DNA of 64,000 nucleotides from Halomarina salina (GCF_023074835.1 NZ_JALLGW010000001.1:2852001-2916000); one strand, 5' to 3'. Positions 18,863 through 27,649 are shown, counted from the stretch's first letter. Numbers and translations: made by a program. Notes: generated by a model not told the origin, from the letters alone.

Positions 18863-19001
18863 GCGGCTCTCCGCTCTGAACTGAAGGGCAACGCTCTATC
18901 TCTCTTCATTCTCCGCGCGCTACGAGCCAAGAGCTATGACCTCGTCGGTACGAGCTCCATAAATCAAGTGACCGGTGGCAGGAAGCGCGTGAGACTGTCC
19001 G

Positions 19002-19646
19002 TTACAGCGCGACCCAGTCGGTAGAGACGTCGGCCTCGTGGAGGTGCCAGCGCTGTTCGACGTGTCGGGCCCCGGCAGGGAGCTGGACCTCGATGGTCCC
19101 ATCGAACAGGTCGGCGAACCGTGCTGCGGCCTCGCCGCCACGTTCGACTGGGAAGTGGACGTGGCACATCCCGTCAACGTCGCGGACGGCGGTGAGCACG
19201 TTGTCGAGGAACCGCTCGACCTCGGCTGGGTCGTGGCCGTCGACCAGCGTCCGGAGCGAGTCGAGACAGACGCGGAGTTCACCGGGGTCGAGCCCACCCG
19301 CTTCGCGCTCGATGGACTCGACGGCCGCGATAATCTCGCGTTCGAGCGTCACGAGGTCTGACGGCCCGTCACCAGCGGGCGACGCCGACGCCGTCGCGCC
19401 GCGGGTCACGGGCCGACGATCGATGACCCGGACCGACTCGTCGTCGGTGCGGTCTGCTGCGCCTGGGACGCCATCGGTGAGGACGACGAGTCTGTGGCGT
19501 AGCTGGTCGCTCCCGTCGCCGAGGAGTCGACGGCAGGCGGCCAGATGCGTCTCCTGGGCGGCCGCCCCGACGACGAGCAAACCGCTCCCGTGGCGCTTCA
19601 GAGACGCCAGCGCCTGTGTGAACGTACCGATGGAATCGCCTGCCAT
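19002..19646 (-). CDS. DUF7504-type protein (orphan paralog)
   Basis: 214 residues from ATG 19646. It resembles a degenerate RecA/KaiC-like domain: a first strand SGLLVVGAAAQETHLAACRR where a P-loop would sit but without the GK[ST], a middle strand HRLVVLTDGVP, a later ELRVCLDSLRTLVDGHD and a final FDGTIEVQLPAGARHVEQRW. The same order of motifs is found in the protein at 41805-42572, which is linked to CHAT proteins. No CHAT gene lies beside this copy. The DUF number is from memory. Likely a non-catalytic regulatory or scaffold protein. Confidence 0.6.
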   Translation of the reverse strand: MAGDSIGTFTQALASLKRHGSGLLVVGAAAQETHLAACRRLLGDGSDQLRHRLVVLTDGVPGAADRTDDESVRVIDRRPVTRGATASASPAGDGPSDLVTLEREIIAAVESIEREAGGLDPGELRVCLDSLRTLVDGHDPAEVERFLDNVLTAVRDVDGMCHVHFPVERGGEAAARFADLFDGTIEVQLPAGARHVEQRWHLHEADVSTDWVAL

Positions 19647-19742
19647 ACGGATTCTTTCTAATCCTCGGTTGGGGTAGATAATAAGATTTGCGCAAGTAAA
19701 TAGGGCGGTAGATGTTTTGCCGGGTACCTCCTCGGACGAGAC

Positions 19743-20657
19743 ATGAGCAGACGGTCCGACGACGATCTCTCCGCCCTCCTCGACGAGCTGTCGGGGACGC
19801 TCGACCGGCTCCAGACGGAGCTCGACGACGACCGTGGCCGACGCGGGCGCGGCGAGCGACGAGGCGACCGGGACGGGAATCGCCGTGACAGGGGCCGCCG
19901 TGACAACCCCGAGGAGCGACGAGCGCCACGACGTCGACGGGAGCGGAGCGGTCCCCAGATTCCCCGACCAGGCACGTTCCTCAAGTTCACCGAGGAGTAC
20001 ACGATTCCCGCACTCATCGCGTTCCTCGAAGCGAACGTTCGCGCGCTCGAACTCCTCCAGGGACTGCTCCGCCTCCTTCGCGGGGGCGAGGTCTCCGAGA
20101 GCCACGTCGAGTCGGTCGGTCGGCGGACACTCGGACAGGTCGATGGCCTCCTCTCGGACGTGCAGGGCGCACTGGAGGGCCAGCCGTCGAACCCGGAGGC
20201 GCGCGACCTCCTCGACGAGGCGCGGTCGCTCCGCGGGGAGATAGACGACCGTATCGCCGGCGGCGCGATTCGCCGTGAAGGAGAGCGAGGCGGACGTACC
20301 AGCGGGCGAGACGACGACCGTCCGACCGGGAACGACCGCAGGAGTGACCGGCAGGGTCGCAGCGCTCCGGTCGCTATCGACGTCTCCGACGACGACGGAC
20401 GGGGGAACGACCGCCGTGGAGACGAGAGTCGGGGGAGCGACCGGCGACCGAGCGACCAAGACCGCGAGGAACGACGGGGCGAGGACCGCCGCGACGGCGA
20501 ACGCGCCCGCCGCGACGAGGTGGACGTGGATTCGGAACTCGACTCGCTCCGCAGGCAGGTCCGGGGCGACGCGGACGACGACACGAGCAACGACGTCGAT
20601 GCTGCTGGTAGCGACGACTCGGGAGGCGACGACGCGGACGACGGAGACGGCGAGTAA
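19743..20657 (+). CDS. Haloarchaeal conserved protein with disordered Arg/Asp-rich tail
   Basis: 304 residues. The N-terminal region has a short amphipathic helix (DDLSALLDELSGTLDRLQTE) typical of a haloarchaeal family I recall as DUF7547. An Arg-rich linker follows, then a conserved core at about residues 75-175 (FTEEYTIPALIAFLEANVRA, LELLQGLLRLLRGG). The last ~130 residues are disordered Arg/Asp/Gly repeats (DDRPTGNDRRSDRQGRS). No enzyme motif is seen. A nucleic-acid or envelope role is possible but not shown. Confidence 0.65.
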   Translation: MSRRSDDDLSALLDELSGTLDRLQTELDDDRGRRGRGERRGDRDGNRRDRGRRDNPEERRAPRRRRERSGPQIPRPGTFLKFTEEYTIPALIAFLEANVRALELLQGLLRLLRGGEVSESHVESVGRRTLGQVDGLLSDVQGALEGQPSNPEARDLLDEARSLRGEIDDRIAGGAIRREGERGGRTSGRDDDRPTGNDRRSDRQGRSAPVAIDVSDDDGRGNDRRGDESRGSDRRPSDQDREERRGEDRRDGERARRDEVDVDSELDSLRRQVRGDADDDTSNDVDAAGSDDSGGDDADDGDGE

Positions 20658-20699
20658 CTGGACGGCGCAGAAGGTAAAGAGTGGTATCGAGACCTGTTC

Positions 20700-21116
20700 T
20701 CAGACCGGGTCGAACCGGTAGCCGTCCCACGACTGGCTAGTCGGTTCGCGGATGCCCGCGTCGGGGTCGCGCAGTTCGCCAGCGAACACCGGTTCGACCT
20801 CGTCGCCGATGCTCACGTCGCCGGTCGTGAGCTGGCCGAGCGCGCGGACCGGTTCGCCCTCGACGTCGAACTCGACGATGGCGAGGTGGTTCGGCGAGCG
20901 GACGCCCGGCGGCGGCGACGTGGCGGTCGTCCACGTCACTATCGTGGCCGTGTAGTCGCTCAGGTCGACGGTTCCGACCGGTTCGTTCCCGTCCGGGCCG
21001 ACCGGGTGACCGGGGTAGCCGAGACTGCCGTCGCTGTACCGAACCGCCTCCAGTGGCGGGTAGGCGACATCGCCCTCGCCGTCCGTGGCGTCGTCGTGGG
21101 CGGACTCGTCGCTCAT
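20700..21116 (-). CDS. DUF35 OB-fold protein without zinc ribbon
   Basis: 138 residues. The C-terminal OB fold is clear (PVGTVDLSDYTATIVTWTTA, LAIVEFDVEGEPVRALGQLT, IGDEVEPVFAGELRD). DUF35 proteins usually begin with a four-Cys zinc ribbon; this one has no cysteine at all. The start overlaps the stop of the thiolase-fold gene by 4 bases, so the two products probably form a complex, as in archaeal thiolase/HMG-CoA-synthase/DUF35 assemblies and the Ltp2-ChsH2 aldolase. Confidence 0.8.
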   Translation of the reverse strand: MSDESAHDDATDGEGDVAYPPLEAVRYSDGSLGYPGHPVGPDGNEPVGTVDLSDYTATIVTWTTATSPPPGVRSPNHLAIVEFDVEGEPVRALGQLTTGDVSIGDEVEPVFAGELRDPDAGIREPTSQSWDGYRFDPV

Positions 21117-22270
21117 CGCTCCGCCTCCAGGATGGTCGTCGTCACGCAGTTCCCGAACCCGCCGACGTTACACGCGAGACCGACGTCGCAGTCGACCTGT
21201 CGCGGTCCCGCCTCGCCGCGTAACTGCTGGACGAGTTCGTACACCTGCGCGACCCCGCTCGCGCCGAGCGGGTGGCCCTTCGACTTCAGGCCACCCGAGG
21301 TGTTGATGGGTAACTCGCCGTCGCGGTCGGTCTTGCCCTCCTCGACCGCTTCCCACGCCTTCCCTTTCTCGAAGAAGCCGAGGTCTTCGCTCTGGAGGAA
21401 CTCGAGGATGGTGAACATGTCGTGGAGTTCGGCGACGTCGACGTCCTCCGGGCCGCGGTCGGCCATCGCGTACGCGCGTTCACTGCTCTCGACGACGGCA
21501 CCCATCGTCGTCGGGTCCGCACGTTCGTGGACGACGTGGGTGTCCGTCGCGCCCGCGACGCCCGTGACGCGGACGTACGGCTCGCCACGCGCTTCGGCCT
21601 CCTCGACCGAGCAGAACAGCAGGGCAGCCGACCCGTCGGTGATGGGGCAGAAGTCGTACAGGCGGAGCGGGTCGGCGACGACCGGCGAGTCGAGTGCCGT
21701 CTCGACGTCGATCTCCTTCTGGAACTGGGCGTGGGGGTTGTCGACGCCGTTGCGGTGGTTCTTCACGGCGACCTTCGCCAGCGACTCGCGCGGCGCGTCG
21801 TACGTGTCCAGGTAGAGGCGAGCCGTGAGGCCCGCGAAACTCGGGAGCGTGACGCCCTGCTTGTACTCGACCGGGTGAGTGAGCGACGCGATGACGTCGG
21901 TCGCCTCCGCGGTGGAGCGGTGGGTCATCTTCTCGCCGCCGACGAGCAGCGTCATCTCGCTCGCGCCGCTGGCGACGGACTGCCACGCGGCGAACACGCC
22001 CGCGCCACCCGACGAGGAGGTCTGGTCGATGCGCTGGGTGTACGCCGGGACCGCGGCGAGGTCGTGGGCGAGCATGTTCGGGACGCCGGTCTGTCCCTCG
22101 AACTCCCCCGACGCCATGTTCGAGACGTAGAGGTGGTCGAGTTCGTGCGGCGCGACGCTGGCGTCGTCCAGACAGTCCTTGCCCGCCTCCGCGAGCAGGT
22201 CGCGTATCCACTCGCCCTCTCGCGTGCCGAACTTCGTCATCGACGCGCCGACGATGGCGACGTCGGTCAT
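21113..22270 (-). CDS. Thiolase-fold acyl-CoA enzyme lacking the nucleophilic Cys
   Basis: 385 residues of the SCP-x/thiolase family. Visible landmarks are YTQRIDQTSSSGGAGVFAAW, where the active-site Cys is normally in CxSG but here is Ser, LHDMFTILEF, SKGHPLGASGVAQVYEL (catalytic His) and CNVGGFGNCVTT near the C-terminus. Without the Cys, a Claisen thiolase reaction is unlikely. Thiolase-fold retro-aldolases such as Ltp2 also lack it and need a DUF35 partner, which is encoded next door. Annotation as acetyl-CoA acetyltransferase should be treated with caution. Confidence 0.85.
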   Translation of the reverse strand: MTDVAIVGASMTKFGTREGEWIRDLLAEAGKDCLDDASVAPHELDHLYVSNMASGEFEGQTGVPNMLAHDLAAVPAYTQRIDQTSSSGGAGVFAAWQSVASGASEMTLLVGGEKMTHRSTAEATDVIASLTHPVEYKQGVTLPSFAGLTARLYLDTYDAPRESLAKVAVKNHRNGVDNPHAQFQKEIDVETALDSPVVADPLRLYDFCPITDGSAALLFCSVEEAEARGEPYVRVTGVAGATDTHVVHERADPTTMGAVVESSERAYAMADRGPEDVDVAELHDMFTILEFLQSEDLGFFEKGKAWEAVEEGKTDRDGELPINTSGGLKSKGHPLGASGVAQVYELVQQLRGEAGPRQVDCDVGLACNVGGFGNCVTTTILEAER

Positions 22271-22420
22271 CCGCGGCCACCGGGCCGTCCGGCCCTCGTG
22301 CGATGGTGCATCTCGGGGAGTGGTGCAACCGCGGACGGGTTAAGTGTCGTGGATGGGAGTCACACGCGCGCGTAGCGGTGGGAAGCAACGAGAGTGGACC
22401 GGACCAAAGGAGTGCCCCGT

Positions 22421-23317
22421 TCAGACGCGGTCGACCGACAGGATGCCGAGCGACCCGTCGAGTTCGACGCGCAGGGAGTCTCCCTCGTGGTCGATGGTGA
22501 CGGTGAGTCGCCACGGGTCGCGGGAGACGACCTCGGTGTGGTCGTCGCGGACGCACCACGACAGCGTCCAGTAGGGGGTGCTGGAGAGGTCCACGTCGTG
22601 GTCAGCGTAGAACGCGACGACGGGGGACTTGTCGAGCAGGGAGAGACCGACCGTCGAACAGAGCGTGTGGCCGCACTGCTGGCAGACGTGGTCCGCGCGC
22701 AGGCCGTCGCCGAGACAGCAGTTGCCCTCCTCGGCGAGTTCGGTAACCATTCGACCGCTGCACTCGGGGCAGACGCCGTCGGCGGCCAGACAGTGCAGGT
22801 GGCGGACGCGCTGGTCGAACGCGCGCGCGATCTCGTCGTCCGTGCGGTCGTTCAGGCCGCCGGGGGGGAACGAGTAGCTGCCGTGCTGGCGGTCGCAGTC
22901 CCGACAGACGACGGTGAGCATCTCGTCGTCGTAGCGCGCTTCGAGGGTGCCGTCGCACCACGCGCACGACCCCTCCACGGTGAACGGGTCGAGGCGTGGA
23001 TGTTCGTTGAACGACCCCGAGATGATGGCCCGGACCACCTTCTCGCCCGCGTGGCGCAGGTCGTATCCGGTCCCGTCGCCGTTCTCGACCTTCACGACGT
23101 ACTGGTCGGTGAGCTTCGAGAGGTGGTAGTTGAACTGGGCGCTGTCGCGCATCCCGACCGCGCTTCGAAGCTCGGAGAAGCGAACGGGCCGGGCGTCCGC
23201 CTGCCAGAGGGCTTCGAGGATCGAGAGTCGCGTCTCGTTGGCGATGAGTGAGAACGCCTCCGCGGGCGCGACACACTCCTCGCACTCCTGGAGACTCGTC
23301 TCGGACGCGTCGCTCAT
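22421..23317 (-). CDS. Winged-helix regulator with zinc ribbons
   Basis: 298 residues. Residues 20-95 form an ArsR-like winged helix (FSLIANETRLSILEALWQAD, SELRSAVGMRDSAQFNYHLS). Downstream are CxxC pairs (CAWC, CRDC, CPEC, CQQC) that form one or two zinc ribbons, followed by a C-terminal domain (TVTIDHEGDSLRVELDG). This is a haloarchaeal transcription-regulator family of unknown effector. It is transcribed toward the thiolase/DUF35 genes with a 150-base gap and may regulate them. Confidence 0.8.
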   Translation of the reverse strand: MSDASETSLQECEECVAPAEAFSLIANETRLSILEALWQADARPVRFSELRSAVGMRDSAQFNYHLSKLTDQYVVKVENGDGTGYDLRHAGEKVVRAIISGSFNEHPRLDPFTVEGSCAWCDGTLEARYDDEMLTVVCRDCDRQHGSYSFPPGGLNDRTDDEIARAFDQRVRHLHCLAADGVCPECSGRMVTELAEEGNCCLGDGLRADHVCQQCGHTLCSTVGLSLLDKSPVVAFYADHDVDLSSTPYWTLSWCVRDDHTEVVSRDPWRLTVTIDHEGDSLRVELDGSLGILSVDRV

Positions 23318-23403
23318 ATCCGAGCATGTGTTCCCCGGTGGCTAAAGCGTTGGCACCAGAGAGAGCAGTTCTCCCGACAGAACGCCACTACCACCGCCGC
23401 GGG

Positions 23404-23628
23404 TCACTCCGAGCGACGGACCAGGTCGACGGGGTAGCGCTCCCCGTCCTCGTACCAGTACCGTTCGCCCGCCTCCTCGTCGCGCGCCGCCTCGTGGGAG
23501 GCGTCACAGAACGGGGGATCCTCGGTGAGCCCGCACCGACAGATGGCGATGTCACCTTTCTCGTCGTCGATGTCGCTCTCGTCCAGACGGACCGGGCCAG
23601 TCGCGTCGTGTTCGACCAGTCGTGACAT
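23404..23628 (-). CDS. CDGSH-type iron-sulfur protein
   Basis: 74 residues from ATG 23628. The CDGSH signature is seen as CRCGLTEDPPFCDASH, giving the 3-Cys/1-His ligands of a labile [2Fe-2S] cluster. These small proteins act in redox or Fe-S handling in the cytoplasm. The remainder is short and acidic. Monocistronic, divergent from the next small gene. Confidence 0.88.
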   Translation of the reverse strand: MSRLVEHDATGPVRLDESDIDDEKGDIAICRCGLTEDPPFCDASHEAARDEEAGERYWYEDGERYPVDLVRRSE

Positions 23629-24043
23629 GCGCTACCAGACGAGTCACCGACAGAGATGGTGTAAGGAACCAGAAACATTCGCCGCCTCCTCTGCAGTAGC
23701 CCCTCGCATTCGGTATAGCAATATACAATTTACGTGTCCGGATTCGGTCGCAGATATTGTTGCTACAGAGGCAACGTAATACCGGAAGTAGTCAACTGGC
23801 TGCCACTACACCGTGAGAGGAGACCCAGGTCGAGAGACCGCCTTGGCCCTTCATGAACGACTCGATAGGACCCGAAGCCCCTAGAACGCCACTCACAGCC
23901 ACCAGACCACCTGTCCGACGATATCGTGCGGAGTGACGCTCGACGTTCGGCAAGGAGTGAATCAACATGAACATTTATTATAGATAGCGATGTTTGGATG
24001 ATGTAGAAGCAGGTGGTCGGCTGACGACCGCCGCTCAACAGCT
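23629..24043. other. Intergenic region
   Basis: About 415 bases without a gene. It holds A/T-rich stretches (atagcaatatacaatttacg near 23720; gaacatttattatagatag near 23970) that may be promoters for flanking genes, and a small GTTGC/GCAAC hairpin around 23760-23776. Confidence 0.5.
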
Positions 24044-24262
24044 ATGATCGACGAAACCAGTCTCTCCGACGACGCGCCGCTCGTTCCCGAACTCGCCGAC
24101 CGGTCGCGCGCACTCACCGACGGCGGGACGCCACGACGCGCCACCCGCGAACCACGGCGACGACTCGCCGCCCGGCCCGTCGACACCTCGTACGCGGAGG
24201 AGTCGACCCGGGGGTTCGAGGAGATCCTCCCCGAGGTCGAGGACCTCTCGGACCGCGACTGA
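24044..24262 (+). CDS. Small conserved-looking acidic protein, unknown
   Basis: 72 residues with acidic, disordered character (MIDETSLSDDAPLVPELADR at the start, ESTRGFEEILPEVEDLSDRD at the end). The terminal helix-like motif looks like a binding peptide. No domain was recognised. It is followed 90 bases later by thymidine kinase on the same strand. Codon use fits the surrounding core genome. Confidence 0.5.
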   Translation: MIDETSLSDDAPLVPELADRSRALTDGGTPRRATREPRRRLAARPVDTSYAEESTRGFEEILPEVEDLSDRD

Positions 24263-24352
24263 GCGACCCCGTTCTCCGGCCGGAGCGACCCGCATAGCAG
24301 TGCGAACGTCACGAGTCAGAACGCTTTTTTCCCGACGCTGACCCCACCGAGT

Positions 24353-24940
24353 ATGCACGCCATCACGCGGAGCGGGTGGGTCGAGGTCATCACCGGGTGC
24401 ATGTTCTCCGGGAAGACCGAGGAGCTGCTCCGCAGACTCCGTCGCGCGGAGATAGCGGGCCAGGAGGTCGCCGTGTTCACCCCGTCTCTCGACGAACGCT
24501 ACGGGAAGACGACCATCGGGTCGCACAGCGGCCACAGCTGGGAGGCGCACGTCATCGAGAGCGAGGGCGAGGACGTCTGGACCATCGCGGACGACCTCAA
24601 CGGCGAACAGGTCGTCGCCATCGACGAGGCGAACTTCTTCGACGACACCCTCGTCGACGTCTGCGAGCACCTCGCGGACGACGGCCGTCGCGTCATCGTC
24701 TCGGGCACCGACCAGACGTTCCGCGCCGAACCGTTCGTGCCGCTCCCGCGTCTCACCGCCCTCGCCGAGTACGTCGACAAACTCCAGGCCATCTGCATCG
24801 TCTGCGGCGAGCCAGCCACCCGCAACCAGCGCCTCGTCGACGGCGAACCCGCCCACGTCGACGACCCGACCATCGTCGTCGGTGCGGAGGAGTCCTACGA
24901 GGCCCGTTGCCGGAACTGCCACACGCTCCGCTCGGACTGA
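24353..24940 (+). CDS. tdk: Thymidine kinase (type II)
   Basis: 195 residues. Walker A is ITGCMFSGKTEELLRRLRRA; the DEAN-type Walker B is VVAIDEANFFDD; the lasso/zinc part has CIVCGEPATRNQR and CRNC. It phosphorylates thymidine to dTMP with ATP in the salvage pathway. All catalytic and four zinc Cys positions are present and the length is normal. The start at 24353 gives MHAITRSGWVEVITGC, the usual N-terminus. Confidence 0.93.
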   Translation: MHAITRSGWVEVITGCMFSGKTEELLRRLRRAEIAGQEVAVFTPSLDERYGKTTIGSHSGHSWEAHVIESEGEDVWTIADDLNGEQVVAIDEANFFDDTLVDVCEHLADDGRRVIVSGTDQTFRAEPFVPLPRLTALAEYVDKLQAICIVCGEPATRNQRLVDGEPAHVDDPTIVVGAEESYEARCRNCHTLRSD

Positions 24941-25002
24941 GCCACCACTGGGAGACAGCGCCCGACTGAACACTTTTCACGGTCCAGTCGTCCGGTTCTC
25001 GT

Positions 25003-25245
25003 ATGGACGACCTCCTCGCTGCTGGTCTGGTCGTGTTCCTCACCGGCGCGAGCCTCTTCGCCCTCGGGACGCTCGGTCCGCTGGTCCTCGGCGGACTGAT
25101 GATACTCGCCGCGCTCGTGTTCGAGGAGTCCCCGAAACGCGACGACGACGACGACGAACCGACCGAGAAGACGAACTGCCCCGACTGCGGCGCGCGTAAT
25201 CCCGCGACGCGCGACGAATGCTACTACTGCGACGCGACGCTCTGA
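25003..25245 (+). CDS. Small membrane protein with C-terminal zinc ribbon
   Basis: 80 residues. Two hydrophobic segments (LLAAGLVVFLTGASLFALG and VLGGLMILAALVFEE) are followed by an acidic linker and a zinc ribbon CPDCGARNPATRDECYYCDA. The topology puts the ribbon on one face of the membrane. It belongs to a common haloarchaeal group of unknown function. Gene order places it after thymidine kinase, 62 bases downstream. Confidence 0.75.
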   Translation: MDDLLAAGLVVFLTGASLFALGTLGPLVLGGLMILAALVFEESPKRDDDDDEPTEKTNCPDCGARNPATRDECYYCDATL

Positions 25246-25270
25246 GCGACCTTCGACGGTCGACGCGCCA

Positions 25271-26212
25271 CTACAGCGATTCGCGGACGCGGTCTGCGAC
25301 GGTGGCCATCGCCTCCTCGGCTCGCTGCACCTCGTCGGTCAGGCTCAGGAAGCCGTGGCACATCGTCGGGTAGTGGTCGTGAACGACCCCGACACCGGCC
25401 TCCCGTAACCGCTCTGCGTACGCCGCCCCCTCGTCGCGGAGCGGGTCGTGCCCCGCCGTGACGACGCACGCGGACGGCAGTCCCGAGAGGTCCCGCGCCC
25501 GTAGCGGCGAGGCGTAGGGGTTCGCGCCGTCGACCGAACTCCGGAGGTACTGCTCCCAGAACCAGCCCATGTCGGCCCGCGTGAGGAGCGGACCGTCGGC
25601 GTTCTCCTCGTAGGAGTCGGTGTCGAACGCGTGGTCCGTGATGGGGTACAGGAGAAGCTGAAAGGCCAGTTCGAGGTCGGCCACCGGTTCCTCACGAAGC
25701 CTGAGCGCGGTGACGGCCGCGAGGTTCGCCCCGGCGCTCGTCCCGGCGACGCCGACCCGTTCGGGGTCGCCGCCGAACGACGCCGCGTTCGCAGCGACCC
25801 ACCGCACGGCGGCGTACGCGTCGTCGACGGCCGCCGGGAAGGGGTGTTCGGGCGCGAGGCGGTAGTCGACGCTGACGACGAGACAGCCAGTCCGGTCGGC
25901 GAGTTCGCGGCACGCTCCGTCGATGGAGTCCAGGTTCCCGAGCGTCCAGCCGCCGCCGTGGTAGTACACCAGCACCGGCATCGGTGCGTCGGCGTCCGCA
26001 TCGGGACGGTAGATACGAACGGGAACGTCGCCACTCGGTCCGTCAAACGCCAGGTCGCGGACGAGGTCCATCGCAGGGCCGTCACCGCCGCCGAACACCT
26101 CGTCCTCGACGCGTCTGGCGCAGTCGACGCTCATCGCGTGCCACTCCGGGACGCCCTCGCGGTCGAACCGGTCGACCACGTCGCGGACCGCGGGGTCGAG
26201 TTCCTCGCGCAT
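25271..26212 (-). CDS. Alpha/beta hydrolase, HSL/esterase type
   Basis: 313 residues from ATG 26212. The oxyanion-hole motif is VLVYYHGGGWTLGNL, the nucleophile elbow VGVAGTSAGANLAAVTAL, and the acid and His lie in VTAGHDPLRDEG and MCHGFLSL. This is the hormone-sensitive-lipase family. It is divergent from kynureninase with about 100 bases between the starts, and alpha/beta-hydrolase formamidases belong to the same superfamily. Kynurenine formamidase is therefore a reasonable guess, while a general carboxylesterase remains possible. Confidence 0.85.
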   Translation of the reverse strand: MREELDPAVRDVVDRFDREGVPEWHAMSVDCARRVEDEVFGGGDGPAMDLVRDLAFDGPSGDVPVRIYRPDADADAPMPVLVYYHGGGWTLGNLDSIDGACRELADRTGCLVVSVDYRLAPEHPFPAAVDDAYAAVRWVAANAASFGGDPERVGVAGTSAGANLAAVTALRLREEPVADLELAFQLLLYPITDHAFDTDSYEENADGPLLTRADMGWFWEQYLRSSVDGANPYASPLRARDLSGLPSACVVTAGHDPLRDEGAAYAERLREAGVGVVHDHYPTMCHGFLSLTDEVQRAEEAMATVADRVRESL

Positions 26213-26311
26213 ACCGCCACGACGCGCCTCGGGCACCTCACTGCTTGGGTGGGACCGGACGGCACCCGACCGACACACAAGGCTCAATCGGGCGGGATTC
26301 GAGAGCCTCGT

Positions 26312-27649
26312 ATGGACGACGCCCCCGTCGACTCGCTCGCCGCCGCACGGGAACGCGACCGCGAGGACCCGCTGGCTTCCTTCGGCGAGCGGTTCCACCT
26401 GCCCGAAGAACTCTACATGGACGGCAACTCGCTCGGGCCGATATCGACGGACGCCGAGCGGACGCTCGACCGGGTCGTCGAGGAGTGGCGCGAGCGGGGA
26501 ATCGAGGGCTGGACGGACGCCGACCCGCCGTGGTTCGGCTACGCGGAGCACCTCGGCGACCGACTCGCGCCGCTCGTGGGGGCACACGAGGACGAGGTGG
26601 TCGTCGGCAACTCGACGACGGTCAACATCCACACGCTGATCGGGACGTTTCTGGACAGCGAGGCCGCTGCCTCGGACAGCGAGGCCGCTGCCTCGGACAG
26701 CGAGGCCGCCGCCTCGGACAGCGAGGCTGCCCCCGGTGCCGTCCTCGTGAACGACCTGGACTTTCCGACCGACCACTACGCCGTCCGCGCGCAGTTCCGC
26801 CAGCGCGGTCTCGACCCCGACGAGCACCTGATAGCGGTCGAGTCGCGCGACGGCCGTACCATCGAGGAGGACGATATCGAGGCGGCGCTCGAATCGCACG
26901 ACGTGAGCATCGTGTTCATGCCGAGCGTGCTGTACCGCTCGGGGCAGTTGCTCGACGTCGAACGTATCACGCGAGCGGCCCACGACCACGACGCCCTCGC
27001 CGGGTTCGACCTCGCGCACTCGGTCGGCGTGGTCCCACACGACCTCTCGGGACTCGGCGTCGACTTCGCCGTCTGGTGTCACTACAAGTACCTCAACGCC
27101 GGTCCGGGGGCCGTCGCGGGGCTGTACGTGAACCGCGAGCACTTCGGGACGCCCCCCGCGCTCGCGGGGTGGTGGGGCCACGACAAGGCGACGCAGTTCG
27201 AGATGCGCCACGAGTTCACGCCCGCCGACACTGCGGGGGCGTGGCAGATAGGCACGCCACCGTTGCTCGCCGCAGCACCCCTCGACGGGGCACTCGACGT
27301 GGTCGAGGACGCGGGTATCTGCGCCATCCGCGAGAAGTCGCTGGCGCTGACCGACGTGCTGGTCGACGTCGTCGACTCGCTCCCGGAGTACGCGGTCGGG
27401 ACGCCACGCGGACACGAGCGTCGCGGCGGCCACGTCGCCGTCGAACACCCGGAGGGGTATCGCATCGTACAGGCACTCGGGGATCGGGGCGTCGTGGTCG
27501 ACTTCCGACCGCCGAACGTGGTCCGGGTCTGTCCCTCCCCGCTTTACACCTCCTTCGAGGACGTCTGGCGGGTCGGGGAGCACCTGGAGAGCGTCGTCGC
27601 AGACCGCGAGTACGAGCGGTTCGACCCCCGAGGCGACGGCGTGACCTGA
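26312..27649 (+). CDS. kynU: Kynureninase
   Basis: 445 residues, a PLP enzyme that cleaves kynurenine to anthranilate and alanine. Motifs include ELYMDGNSLGPIS near the N-terminus, VVVGNSTTVNIHTLIGTF (cofactor phosphate site), DLAHSVGVVPHDL (PLP Asp) and VWCHYKYLNAGPGAVAGL with the Schiff-base Lys. A Ser/Glu/Ala 21-bp tandem repeat is inserted after residue 114. The divergent hydrolase suggests a short tryptophan-degradation unit; no tryptophan dioxygenase is visible in the window. Confidence 0.9.
   Translation: MDDAPVDSLAAARERDREDPLASFGERFHLPEELYMDGNSLGPISTDAERTLDRVVEEWRERGIEGWTDADPPWFGYAEHLGDRLAPLVGAHEDEVVVGNSTTVNIHTLIGTFLDSEAAASDSEAAASDSEAAASDSEAAPGAVLVNDLDFPTDHYAVRAQFRQRGLDPDEHLIAVESRDGRTIEEDDIEAALESHDVSIVFMPSVLYRSGQLLDVERITRAAHDHDALAGFDLAHSVGVVPHDLSGLGVDFAVWCHYKYLNAGPGAVAGLYVNREHFGTPPALAGWWGHDKATQFEMRHEFTPADTAGAWQIGTPPLLAAAPLDGALDVVEDAGICAIREKSLALTDVLVDVVDSLPEYAVGTPRGHERRGGHVAVEHPEGYRIVQALGDRGVVVDFRPPNVVRVCPSPLYTSFEDVWRVGEHLESVVADREYERFDPRGDGVT
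26654..26733 (+). repeat. In-frame 21-bp tandem repeat within kynU
   Basis: Units begin GACAGCGAGGCCGCTGCCTC at 26654, 26675 and 26696, with a partial, diverged copy at 26717. Each encodes DSEAAAS. The unit is a multiple of three, so length changes keep the frame. It sits in a surface loop between the cofactor-site segment and the next beta strand. Confidence 0.85.
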
